A DNA stretch of 64,000 bases from Paraburkholderia solisilvae (GTDB lineage: Bacteria; Pseudomonadota; Gammaproteobacteria; Burkholderiales; Burkholderiaceae): positions 1 to 64,000 of the forward strand of contig NZ_CADIKF010000024.1 of the NCBI RefSeq assembly GCF_902859875.1, given 5' to 3'. Shown here one piece after another: positions 53,076-62,081 of this stretch (position 1 is the first letter of the stretch; each line of letters begins with the position of its first letter). The notes beneath the pieces are model-generated. The model made no database searches, was not told the DNA's origin, and saw nothing but the letters and a program-made list of their open reading frames with translations. A program made the position numbers and the translations under genes.

Positions 53076-54107
53076 TTACCGGCTGAGCCCGGCGTACCAG
53101 TCGCTCGCGAGACGCAAGCCTTCGACCACGCGGTGCGTCGGCTCGTAACCGAGCAGCGTGCGCGCCTTCGCGATGTCGGCCTGCGAATGCTGGACGTCGC
53201 CCGCGCGGAAATCGCGGTACGTCGGCTTGACGTCGTCCATGTTCGCGCGCCGCTGTGCGACCATCGCGCGGATATGCTCGAACAGTTCGTTGAGCGTCGT
53301 GCGGTCGCCGAGCGCGACGTTGTAGACCTGGTTGATCGCGGCCGGATCTTCCGCCACCGCGGCGAGAATGTTGGCCTGCACCGTGTTCGCGACGTAGCAG
53401 AAATCACGGCTCGTGCTGCCGTCGCCATTGATGAATACCGTCTCGCCGTTCAGCAGCGAGTAGAACCATTTCGGAATCACCGCGGCATAGGCGCCGTTCG
53501 GATCCTGGCGCGGCCCGAACACATTGAAATAGCGCAGCCCGATCGACGCCATGCCGTAGCTGCGCGCGAACACGTCCGCGTACAGCTCGTTCACATACTT
53601 CGTTACCGCATACGGCGACAGCGGCTTGCCGATGCGATCCTCGACCTTCGGCAGGCCAGGATGGTCGCCATACGTCGAGCTGGACGCCGCGTACACGAAC
53701 TTGCGCACCTTCGCATCACGGCTTGCGACCAGCATGTTCAAAAAGCCGGTGACGTTGGTCTCGTTCGTGCGAAGCGGATTTTCCAGCGAGCGCGGCACGC
53801 TGCCGAGCGCCGCCTGGTGCAGCACGTAGTCGACGCCGCTCGCCGCTTTCTGGCAGGTGTCCAGATGCGTGATGTCGCCTTCGATAAACGCGAAGCGCGC
53901 CCATTGCTCGGCGGAGACGAGCGACTTTACGACATCGAGGTTCTTCTGATGGCCAGTCGCGAAGTTGTCGAGCCCGACCACTTGCTGGTCGAGCTTCAAC
54001 AGCGTTTCGAGCAGGTTCGAGCCGATAAAGCCCGCGACCCCGGTGATGAGCCAGCGCCGCGGCGTCTTGCGCAGGGTTTCCTGGACGGATGCGTAGGAGT
54101 TCGTCAT
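53076..54107 (-). CDS. WbpP/TviC-like UDP-N-acetylglucosamine 4-epimerase
   Basis: A 343-residue extended short-chain dehydrogenase: WLITGVAGFIGSNLLETLL, VDYVLHQAALGSVPRSLENPLRTNETNVTG, YAASSSTYGD and LSPYAVTKYVNELYADVF (YxxxK), RYFNVFGPRQDPNGAYAAVIPKW and DGSTSRDFCYV. These blocks match WbpP, TviC and WbgU, which interconvert UDP-GlcNAc and UDP-GalNAc (and the uronic acids). The ATG at 54105-54107 is taken because the family sequence starts at MTNSYASVQETLRKTPRRWLIT; the frame extends upstream without support. It starts 11 bases after the UDP-sugar dehydrogenase gene stop, and the two belong together. Confidence 0.93.
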   Translation of the reverse strand: MTNSYASVQETLRKTPRRWLITGVAGFIGSNLLETLLKLDQQVVGLDNFATGHQKNLDVVKSLVSAEQWARFAFIEGDITHLDTCQKAASGVDYVLHQAALGSVPRSLENPLRTNETNVTGFLNMLVASRDAKVRKFVYAASSSTYGDHPGLPKVEDRIGKPLSPYAVTKYVNELYADVFARSYGMASIGLRYFNVFGPRQDPNGAYAAVIPKWFYSLLNGETVFINGDGSTSRDFCYVANTVQANILAAVAEDPAAINQVYNVALGDRTTLNELFEHIRAMVAQRRANMDDVKPTYRDFRAGDVQHSQADIAKARTLLGYEPTHRVVEGLRLASDWYAGLSR

Positions 54108-54118
54108 CGCGTTCCCCC

Positions 54119-55402
54119 TTACAGGCGCCACACGCGCGCGCCGGCGCCGGTCAGCGCGTCGCGATCGCACACGCCCTTCACGTCGATCACGACCGGGTCG
54201 TGCTGCAGCATCGTCAGATACTGCGCGACGGTCAGTTCGCGGAACGCCTTGTGCGCAACCGCGACGACCACCGCCGCCGCCGGCTCGAGCCGGTCGAACG
54301 GCACGAGGTCGATGCCGTATTCGTGTTTCGCTTCTTCCGCATCCGCTTCCGGGTCGGTCACCTGGACTTCGACGCCGAACGACTGCAGTTCATGGATCAC
54401 GTCGATCACGCGCGAGTTGCGCAGATCCGGGCAGTCTTCCTTGAACGTGAGCCCCAGCACCGTCACCTTCGCCTTCGCGACGTGGTGGCCAGCGTGGATC
54501 AGTTCCTTGATCGTTTTCTGGCCAATGTAACCGCCCATGCCGTCGTTGATGCGGCGGCCCGACAGAATGACCTGCGGAATATAGCCGAGCTTTTCGGCCT
54601 TATGCGTCAGATAGTACGGGTCGACGCCGATGCAATGCCCGCCGACGAGACCCGGTTTGAACTTCAGGAAGTTCCACTTGGTGCCTGCTGCTTCGAGCAC
54701 TTCCAGTGTATCGATCTTCATCAGATCGAAGATGATCGCGAGTTCGTTCATCAGCGAGATGTTCAGGTCGCGCTGCGTGTTCTCGATGACCTTCGCAGCC
54801 TCCGCGACCTTGATCGACGACGCCTTGTGCACACCTGCGGTAACGACCGACGCATACACCTCGGCGACGATGTCGAGCGTGCGCGCATCGGAGCCGGACA
54901 CGACCTTCAGGATCTTCGTGAACGTGTGTTCCTTGTCACCCGGATTGATCCGCTCGGGGCTATAGCCGACCGTGAAATCCACACCGAACGTGAGGCCGGA
55001 CAGGCGCTCGAGAATCGGCACGCAGATGTCTTCGGTCACACCCGGATAAACGGTGGATTCGTAGACGACGATATCGCCTTTCTTCAGCGCCTTGCCCACG
55101 GTTTCCGACGCCTTCACGACCGGCGTCAGATCGGGTTGATGCGCATCGTCGACCGGCGTCGGCACCGCGACGATATGGAAATCTGCCTGCTTGAGGGTGG
55201 AGAGGTCTGCGGTCAGATCGATGTCGGCCGCGGCCAGATCGGCGGATGCGACCTCGTTCGTGCGATCGAAACCATTGCGCAGTTCGGCGATTCGCGCGGT
55301 GTTGATATCGAAACCGACGGTGCGCGCCTTTTTGCCAAACGCAATCGCAACTGGCAGGCCCACATAACCCAGTCCGACGACTGAAATTTTTCTATCGTGC
55401 AT
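54119..55402 (-). CDS. nucleotide-sugar 6-dehydrogenase (WbpO/TviB-like, UDP-HexNAc dehydrogenase)
   Basis: A 427-residue dehydrogenase that oxidises a UDP-HexNAc at C6 to the uronic acid with two NAD+. Motifs: ISVVGLGYVGLPVAIAFGKK, DFHIVAVPTPVD, VYESTVYPGVTEDI, GYSPERINPGDKEHTF, and the catalytic-Cys block GGHCIGVDPYYLTHKA. Length and GDKEH match TviB/WbpO, which act on UDP-GlcNAc or UDP-GalNAc, rather than UDP-glucose dehydrogenases. The ATG at 55402 has GGATG in front; an upstream ATG ten codons earlier is less good. With the epimerase at 53076 it would make UDP-GalNAcA, the acid that an AsnB-like enzyme could amidate. Confidence 0.93.
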   Translation of the reverse strand: MHDRKISVVGLGYVGLPVAIAFGKKARTVGFDINTARIAELRNGFDRTNEVASADLAAADIDLTADLSTLKQADFHIVAVPTPVDDAHQPDLTPVVKASETVGKALKKGDIVVYESTVYPGVTEDICVPILERLSGLTFGVDFTVGYSPERINPGDKEHTFTKILKVVSGSDARTLDIVAEVYASVVTAGVHKASSIKVAEAAKVIENTQRDLNISLMNELAIIFDLMKIDTLEVLEAAGTKWNFLKFKPGLVGGHCIGVDPYYLTHKAEKLGYIPQVILSGRRINDGMGGYIGQKTIKELIHAGHHVAKAKVTVLGLTFKEDCPDLRNSRVIDVIHELQSFGVEVQVTDPEADAEEAKHEYGIDLVPFDRLEPAAAVVVAVAHKAFRELTVAQYLTMLQHDPVVIDVKGVCDRDALTGAGARVWRL

Positions 55403-55747
55403 GTATTCATCCAAGCTCAGATGTTGCAGCAATTGAGACGTCTGTCCCTACGTCTTCATTCACGAACGCTGCACGGACTTCTCTCAGTTCCCGTGCGCGT
55501 GTCTCCGGATCACAATGTGGCCGTTGGCGTCAATTGAATAGACGAAAGAATGGGCGCTGCATGACTTTAGCGGCGCCCCGGCCCAACCGGCAGCTCGTTG
55601 CAAATGGCGGCTGCCTTTAACAATTGGTCTGCTGCATACGAAGGCGCCAATTCTAACATGCGTGTTTTGGGGTTTTGGACTTTAACGGGGCTGGATTGCG
55701 GCCGCCCAGGAATAAATGACATTCGCGTGACGCCCGCAGACGCGGGT
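55403..55747. other. spacer between rmlD and WbpO-type gene
   Basis: A 345-base noncoding spacer, relatively A+T-rich at 55600-55700 compared with its neighbours. It probably holds the promoter for the WbpO/WbpP operon on the minus strand. I found no convincing -35/-10 pair and no gene. Confidence 0.5.
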
Positions 55748-56668
55748 TCAGCGCGAAAGCTGCTGCGCACCCATCTGTTCGAGCGCCTCGTCCAGCACGC
55801 ATCGCGCGGCGTCCTGCCACGACGGCCGGCAAACGCCGAAGCGCTGTTCGAGCCGGGTATTGTCGAGTGCGGAATTGACCGGACGCCGCGCGGGCGTCGG
55901 ATAGTCGGCAGCCGGTATCGGCTTCACGCTCTGCACGGCGATCGCGCCCACAGGCAACGCCGTGCGGGCCGCATCGATGATGTGTGATGCGAAGCCGTGC
56001 CAGCTCGTCACGCCGCTGGCCGTCAGATGGAAGATACCGCTCTCGAACGCGCCCGTGCGCCGTTCGGCCAGCGCGCGCGATATGACGTGCGCGGTGACGT
56101 CAGCGATCGTCCGCGCGGACGTGGGCGCGCCGAACTGATCCGCCACCACGTTCAGCGCGTCGCGCTCGGCCGCGAGCCGCAGCATCGTGCGCAGGAAGTT
56201 CTTGCCACGCGCGCCGTAAACCCACGACGTACGCAACACGAGCCAGTCGCCTCCGGCCGCGCGCACTGCCTGTTCGCCGGCCAGCTTGCTGCGACCGTAC
56301 GCGTTCAGCGGATTCGTCGCGTCGCTTTCCAAATAAGCGCCTTCTTTCGATCCGTCGAAAACATAATCAGTCGAATAGTGGACAAAGAGCGCGCCCGCGT
56401 CGCGCGCCGCTTCGGCAAGCGCGCCGGCCGCCGCGCCATTCACCGTAGTGGCCAGTTCCTCTTCTTGCTCGGCCTTGTCGACCATCGTGTAGGCGGCCGC
56501 GTTGACCACCACATCCGGCTGCAACCGTTCAACTACCGCGCGCAACGACTCCGGCCGCGACAGATCCAAATCGCGCCGGTCGCAGGCGATCACCTGACCA
56601 AGCGGTGCAAGACTGCGCAGCAGCTCCCAGCCGACCTGGCCATGCCGGCCTGTCACCATGATCTTCAA
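55748..56668 (-). CDS. rmlD: dTDP-4-dehydrorhamnose reductase
   Basis: A 306-residue RmlD that reduces dTDP-6-deoxy-L-lyxo-4-hexulose to dTDP-L-rhamnose, the last step of the pathway. Motifs: VTGRHGQVGWELLRSL, VVVNAAAYTMVDKAEQE, YSTDYVFDGSKEGAY, NAYGRSKLAGEQAV (YxxxK) and RTSWVYGARGKNFLRTML. The start is a TTG at 56666-56668 (MKIMVTG, matching the usual RmlD start MKILVTG) overlapping the stop of rmlC by four bases (TTGA), with GAGG seven bases upstream. The ATG three codons later would lack this. Last gene of rmlBACD. Confidence 0.95.
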   Translation of the reverse strand: MKIMVTGRHGQVGWELLRSLAPLGQVIACDRRDLDLSRPESLRAVVERLQPDVVVNAAAYTMVDKAEQEEELATTVNGAAAGALAEAARDAGALFVHYSTDYVFDGSKEGAYLESDATNPLNAYGRSKLAGEQAVRAAGGDWLVLRTSWVYGARGKNFLRTMLRLAAERDALNVVADQFGAPTSARTIADVTAHVISRALAERRTGAFESGIFHLTASGVTSWHGFASHIIDAARTALPVGAIAVQSVKPIPAADYPTPARRPVNSALDNTRLEQRFGVCRPSWQDAARCVLDEALEQMGAQQLSR

Positions 56669-57200
56669 GCGAACACCTCGGCATCGGCGAGCGAGCGCGC
56701 CTGCGCATCTTTGGCCGCCATTGTCGGTTCGACGTCGATCGGCCATTCGATGCCGACCTGCGGATCGTTCCAGCGCAGGCACCGCTCGTGGTCGGGGTAC
56801 CAGTAGTCGGTGGTCTTGTACAGGAAGTCGGCGGTCTCCGACAGCACGACGAAGCCATGCGCGAAGCCCGGTGGAATCCAGACCTGCCGGTGATTCGCGG
56901 CGCTCAGATGCATGCCCACCCATTTGCCGAAGTTCGGCGAGCTCTTGCGAATATCGACGGCGACATCGAATACCTCGCCGGCCACGACGCGCACCAGCTT
57001 GCCTTGCGGATGCTGAATCTGATAGTGCAGGCCACGCAGCACGTGCCGCACCGAGCGTGAATGGTTGTCCTGAACGAACTCCACGCCCACCTGAACGTGT
57101 TCCGCGAAATCGCGCGCGTTAAAGGTTTCGACGAAAAAACCGCGTGCATCGCCGAATACCTTGGGCTCGATCAGCTTGACTTCGGGCAGCGCCATCGCCG

Positions 57201-57216
<16 letters not shown>
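56665..57216 (-). CDS. rmlC: dTDP-4-dehydrorhamnose 3,5-epimerase
   Basis: A 183-residue RmlC, a cupin that epimerises dTDP-4-keto-6-deoxy-glucose at C3 and C5. Motifs: FGDARGFFVETFNARDF, FVQDNHSRSVRHVLRGLHYQ (the catalytic His is in GLHYQ), GEVFDVAVDIRKSSPNFGKWVG and WIPPGFAHGFVVLSE, then TTDYWYPDHERCLRWND. The ATG at 57214-57216 overlaps the end of rmlA by 16 bases. A second Met seven codons in (MALPEVKL) is an alternative start. Part of rmlBACD; length is normal. Confidence 0.97.
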
Positions 57217-58118
<902 letters not shown>

Positions 58119-58132
58119 CCCCATGGTCCCCT

Positions 58133-59197
58133 TTAGACCGTTCCCGCATAGTGCGTTTCCATCCAGTGCCGATAGCTGCCGCTCGTGACGCCTGCTATCC
58201 ACGCCGGATGTTCGAGATACCAGAGCACGGTCTTCCTGATACCGGTCTCGAAGGTTTCCGCGGGCCGCCAGCCGAGTTCACGTTCGATGCGCGTCGCATC
58301 GATCGCATAGCGGCGGTCATGCCCCGGCCGGTCCTTCACGAACTCGATCTGCGCCGCGTACGACGTACCCGCTGCCGCCGGACGCAGTTCATCGAGCGTG
58401 CGGCATAGCGTATGCACGACGTCGAGGTTCGCCTGTTCGTTCCAGCCGCCGATGTTGTACGTTTCGCCCGGCACACCCTTTTGCAGCACCGTGCGAATCG
58501 CCGCGCAGTGATCGGTGACGTACAACCAGTCGCGCACGTTCTGGCCGTCGCCGTAGACCGGCAGCTTCTTGCCCGCCAGCGCGTTGATGATAGTGAGCGG
58601 AATCAGCTTCTCGGGAAACTGATAGGGCCCATAGTTGTTCGAGCAATTGGTGGTGAGCGTCGGCAGACCGTACGTATGGTGGTATGCGCGCACCAGATGG
58701 TCCGAGCCCGCCTTGCTGGCCGAGTAAGGGCTGTTCGGCGCGTACGGCGTATGCTCATTGAAAGCCGGATCGACCGGGTTGAGCGAGCCGAATACCTCAT
58801 CGGTCGACACGTGCAGGAAGCGGAACGCGGCCTTCTCCTCGCCCGCGAGGCCGCCCCAGTATGCGCGCGCTGCTTCGAGCAGCGTGAAGGTGCCGACCAC
58901 GTTGGTCTGCACGAATTCACCAGGCCCGTTGATCGACCGGTCCACATGGCTTTCCGCCGCGAAATGCAGGACCGCACGCGGCCGATGCGTGACAAACAGC
59001 GCATCGAGCGCCGCGCGATCGCAGATATCGACCTGCGCGAAAATGTGCCGGGCATCGGAAGCAAGCGGCGCCAGTGTTTCCGCATTGCCCGCATACGTCA
59101 GTTTGTCGACGTTGACGATCGGCTCATCGCTATCGCGCAGCCAATCCAGCACGAAATTGGCGCCGATAAAGCCCGCCCCCCCGGTCACGATGATCAT
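58133..59197 (-). CDS. rmlB: dTDP-glucose 4,6-dehydratase
   Basis: A 354-residue RmlB that converts dTDP-glucose to dTDP-4-keto-6-deoxyglucose. Motifs: MIIVTGGAGFIGANFVLDWL, AVLHFAAESHVDRSINGP, HVSTDEVFGSL (catalytic TDE), SPYSASKAGSDHLVRAY (YxxxK), NCSNNYGPYQFPEKLIPL and DRPGHDRRYAID. The ATG at 59195-59197 has GGGGGTAGC upstream; the frame extends further but the family begins here. It leads the operon rmlBACD, directly downstream of a 360-base spacer with the divergent apaH gene. Confidence 0.97.
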   Translation of the reverse strand: MIIVTGGAGFIGANFVLDWLRDSDEPIVNVDKLTYAGNAETLAPLASDARHIFAQVDICDRAALDALFVTHRPRAVLHFAAESHVDRSINGPGEFVQTNVVGTFTLLEAARAYWGGLAGEEKAAFRFLHVSTDEVFGSLNPVDPAFNEHTPYAPNSPYSASKAGSDHLVRAYHHTYGLPTLTTNCSNNYGPYQFPEKLIPLTIINALAGKKLPVYGDGQNVRDWLYVTDHCAAIRTVLQKGVPGETYNIGGWNEQANLDVVHTLCRTLDELRPAAAGTSYAAQIEFVKDRPGHDRRYAIDATRIERELGWRPAETFETGIRKTVLWYLEHPAWIAGVTSGSYRHWMETHYAGTV

Positions 59198-59557
59198 GCT
59201 ACCCCCATGCAAAACTATTGCGCGGCCACGCCGTTCGATCGATGAATACGCAGCACGCGGGTCAGATGCCGCACGCGGCGTGTCTTCCGTTGCCAACGCT
59301 CATGTATCTGGCGAGCTCACCACTCGCGTCTTCGATCATGGCGCCCTCTTAAAACCAGCTATTATGTCACGCGATATGGTGCAGTCGGCGCACTCACGGC
59401 GACCCGCGCGACCGTGCCACTATGTGGTGCGTCACGCACGACGCAACGCGCATCGCTCGAGCGGCCGCACCGGCATTAAGGCCTGGACACGACGCGTGCG
59501 TCGGTGCTTTTCCGCACACGCAACGACTGCCGTGACGCTCACCCGAACCGAATTCAG
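59198..59557. other. divergent promoter region, rmlB/apaH
   Basis: A 360-base spacer between the leftward rml operon and rightward apaH. On the minus strand CATAAT at 59366-59361 is a fair -10 element about 160 bases before rmlB, but the -35 region is poor. An adjacent AGCTGGTTTTAAGAGGGCG segment recalls, only loosely, the JUMPstart element of polysaccharide operons. No gene is supported. Confidence 0.45.
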
Positions 59558-60412
59558 ATGACCACTTCCACGAGGCCCGCTCCCCTCGCCTTCGGCGATC
59601 TGCAAGGCTGCCACAACGAGTACCAGCGTCTGCTCGCAAAAGCCGCCCCGTCCGACGATACCCCACTGTGGTTCGCCGGCGACATCGTCAACCGCGGCCC
59701 CGGCTCGCTCGCGACGCTGCGCGAACTGATCGCGCTCGGCGACCGCGCGGTCACGGTGCTCGGCAATCACGACCTGCACCTGCTGTCGATATCGGCCGGC
59801 ATCCGCAAGCCGAAAAAAGGCGACACGCTCGACGACATTCTGTCGGCGCCCGATGCCGACGATCTGCTCGAATGGGTCCGGCATCGCCCGATCGCGCATT
59901 TCGACCAGGACATGCTGCTCGTGCATGCCGGCGTGCCGCCGCAATGGGACGCGACGCTAACGCTCGAACTCGCCGACGAATTGCAGCGCGCGCTGCGTGC
60001 GCCGAACTGGAAAGAAACGCTGGCGGGCCTGTACGGCAACGAGCCGAATCGCTGGAAGCCGAGCCTCAAGGGCATCGACCGGCTGCGTCTGACCTGCACC
60101 GCCTTGACACGTATGCGCTTTTGCAACGCGGACGGCGCAATGGATTTCACGTCGAGCGGCGGCCTCGATTCCGCGCCGCCGGGCTTTATGCCGTGGTTCG
60201 ATGTGCCGGCGCGGCGCACCGAAAACGTGACCGTCGTCTTCGGCCATTGGGCCGCGCTCGGCCTGCTGATGCGCGACAACGTGATCGGATTGGATTCCGG
60301 CTGTGTATGGGGCAATCAGCTATCGGCGGTGAGACTCACGCGCGAGCCCGCGCTCCGCACGGTCACGCAGATGGATTGCTCGGGCTGCCGCGCATCGGCG
60401 GACGTCGAATAA
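59558..60412 (+). CDS. apaH: bis(5'-nucleosyl)-tetraphosphatase, symmetrical
   Basis: A 284-residue calcineurin-like phosphoesterase that hydrolyses diadenosine tetraphosphate (Ap4A) symmetrically to two ADP. The metal-binding motifs are in order: GDLQGCHNEYQRLL, GDIVNRGPGSLATL, GNHDLHLL, LVHAGVPPQWD and FGHWAALGL. The length matches E. coli ApaH (280). The ATG at 59558 is selected because the family begins at LAFGDLQGC; 18 codons upstream an in-frame start has no support. The two Cys near the C-terminus (MDCSGCRA) are notable. apaH lies next to the rml genes as in other Burkholderia O-antigen loci. Confidence 0.96.
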   Translation: MTTSTRPAPLAFGDLQGCHNEYQRLLAKAAPSDDTPLWFAGDIVNRGPGSLATLRELIALGDRAVTVLGNHDLHLLSISAGIRKPKKGDTLDDILSAPDADDLLEWVRHRPIAHFDQDMLLVHAGVPPQWDATLTLELADELQRALRAPNWKETLAGLYGNEPNRWKPSLKGIDRLRLTCTALTRMRFCNADGAMDFTSSGGLDSAPPGFMPWFDVPARRTENVTVVFGHWAALGLLMRDNVIGLDSGCVWGNQLSAVRLTREPALRTVTQMDCSGCRASADVE

Positions 60413-60436
60413 GCGCGAAGGCGCGACCAGATTGCG

Positions 60437-61063
60437 CTACAACCTCTGGCGCACCTGCGCGGCCAGCTCCGGAAAAAACCGCGCGCATACCCCCGGCGAA
60501 TACGCTTCAATCACTTCCTGAATCGGCGCATGGCGGCCATAAGCGACCGACGCGACGAGCAACAGCCCCAGCGCCGCGAAACGCGGTTTGGCGAGCTGCA
60601 CACCCGAACGCACGAAGCCGCGCACAAACAGAATCGCGAGCACCCCACCAAGCATCCAGCCGGCCACCACTTCCGTCACTGAATGCGCATCGTCGACCAC
60701 GCGTGCCACTGCCGTCGCCGCGCCGATCAGCAAGCCCAGCATCACGCCGTAACGCGCCCGCCCGCCCGCGCAACGGTACAGCAGCGAGACCGCCACGGGC
60801 CAGACCATCGTCGACAGCGTGGTGTGACCGCTGATCACGCGGAAATTCAGCGACGGAATTTCGATGCCGCAGCCGGCGTACAGAATTTTTGTCGCGCCGA
60901 CCAGCGCCATACCGATCGCGAGCAGCCCGATCCAGCGCGCGGCCTGGCGGCGCGCCGAGAACCATAGCCAGATCGCGCAGACGAGCGCGATCGGCAGCGT
61001 GAAGGCGGCATCGCCAATGCTGGCGAAGATAGTCCAGAGGAAGAAATCGGGATTGTCGAACAT
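60437..61063 (-). CDS. PAP2-family membrane phosphatase
   Basis: A 208-residue membrane protein with about five helices and the PAP2 (phosphatidic acid phosphatase type 2) core: NFRVISGHTTLSTMVWP (SGH motif) and RVVDDAHSVTEVVAGW, matching the third motif SRxxxxxHxxxD but with Glu (HSVTE) in place of the Asp. The first motif KxxxxxxRP is not clear. Members dephosphorylate lipid phosphates or undecaprenyl pyrophosphate in the periplasm. The start ATG at 61061-61063 has a weak ribosome site. It lies between apaH (convergent) and the PlsC-type gene. Substrate unproven; near an O-antigen locus a lipid-carrier role is plausible. Confidence 0.78.
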   Translation of the reverse strand: MFDNPDFFLWTIFASIGDAAFTLPIALVCAIWLWFSARRQAARWIGLLAIGMALVGATKILYAGCGIEIPSLNFRVISGHTTLSTMVWPVAVSLLYRCAGGRARYGVMLGLLIGAATAVARVVDDAHSVTEVVAGWMLGGVLAILFVRGFVRSGVQLAKPRFAALGLLLVASVAYGRHAPIQEVIEAYSPGVCARFFPELAAQVRQRL

Positions 61064-61202
61064 CGGCAGAAGGTACTCGATCGGGTGGGGGTGTCTGTAC
61101 GATCGGACACCCGCGGACGCGGGACGTTCGATCGCGCCGCCTCGTTCAATACAATTCAATCAGGCTGCCCGCGGTTGAACCGATGCAGCCGCGCTGCAAG
61201 CG

Positions 61203-62054
61203 TTATTGCGTGAGCGGCCCGTTCGCCGCGGGCGCGTCGCCGGCGTGAGAAGCGTGCGGCACGTCAACGCGCGGTTCCGGCGGCTGCACACCCACGGCCT
61301 CGCGCGCAGGCCTCGCCGTCACCGGCTGCAGACGGTCAAGCGCCTGCTGCACCGCCGCCTGCGCTTCTGCCGCTAGCACACGCCGTTCCGCACCGGGCGC
61401 AAGCGGATCGCAAACATACACATGCGCCGTCAACGGCGCGCCGCGCAACAGCGCATCGAGCGATTCGCCAAGCGACAGGTCGTCGATATACGCAGGCGCC
61501 GTCGACTGGTTGCCGTGCGCATCCTCATAGTAAAGGCAGATCGGCTGCACGGGCCGCGACGCGGATACGGTCGCCTGAAACAGGTTCGCGTGGAACGGCA
61601 GCAATTCGCGTCCGTCGCTGGTCGTCCCTTCCGGGAACACGCAGATCGCGTGGCCGGCCACGAGATGATCTGCAAGCTCATGCATGATGCGTTTCGCGTC
61701 GCTGCGTTTCTCGCGCTGCAGGAACACGGTGCCGAGCTGCTCCGCGAGCCAGCCGACCACCGGCCATTGACGCACCTCCGCTTTCGACACGAAACGCGTC
61801 GGCCGCCACGCGTTGATCACATAGATGTCGATCCACGAAATGTGATTGCTGACGACAAGCACGCCTTCGTCGAGTCGCGCTGCGTCGTTGTGCACCACGA
61901 GGCGCATCCCCGCGAGTTGCAGAAACCGCAGCGACCATGCGCGGTTCAGTGCGTCGCGCTGTTGCACGGTGGCCTTCGGGAAACGCGTGGCAACAACCCA
62001 CATGCCATGCAGCAGATGAACCAGGAGTCGTATCTTGCGGAGCGCGAGCTTCAT
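61203..62054 (-). CDS. plsC: 1-acyl-sn-glycerol-3-phosphate acyltransferase (PlsC family)
   Basis: A 283-residue lysophosphatidate acyltransferase. After a hydrophobic N-terminal segment it has NHISWIDIYVIN (Hx4D catalytic box), FVSKAEVRQWPVVGWLAEQLGTVFLQR, VFPEGTTSDGRELLPFHANLF and VQPICLYYEDA, the four PlsC blocks. The C-terminal 45 residues are low-complexity Pro/Ala/Val-rich and atypical. The ATG at 62054 starts MKLALRKIRLLVHLLHG. It follows the pyrC-like gene by 27 bases on the minus strand, so it is probably in the same operon with pyrB, a common Burkholderia arrangement. The protein adds the second acyl chain in phospholipid synthesis. Confidence 0.92.
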   Translation of the reverse strand: MKLALRKIRLLVHLLHGMWVVATRFPKATVQQRDALNRAWSLRFLQLAGMRLVVHNDAARLDEGVLVVSNHISWIDIYVINAWRPTRFVSKAEVRQWPVVGWLAEQLGTVFLQREKRSDAKRIMHELADHLVAGHAICVFPEGTTSDGRELLPFHANLFQATVSASRPVQPICLYYEDAHGNQSTAPAYIDDLSLGESLDALLRGAPLTAHVYVCDPLAPGAERRVLAAEAQAAVQQALDRLQPVTARPAREAVGVQPPEPRVDVPHASHAGDAPAANGPLTQ

Positions 62055-62081
62055 CGTGAAAGTCTTCCGTGCACGCTGGCT

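Noticed and set aside
53046..54530. 494-codon plus-strand open frame opposite the WbpP-type gene
   Set aside because: Antisense shadow of the epimerase and part of the dehydrogenase; no ribosome site or family sequence.
59340..59375. JUMPstart-like element upstream of rmlB
   Set aside because: Only short fragments of the consensus match and the GGCGGTAG ops core is absent on both strands.
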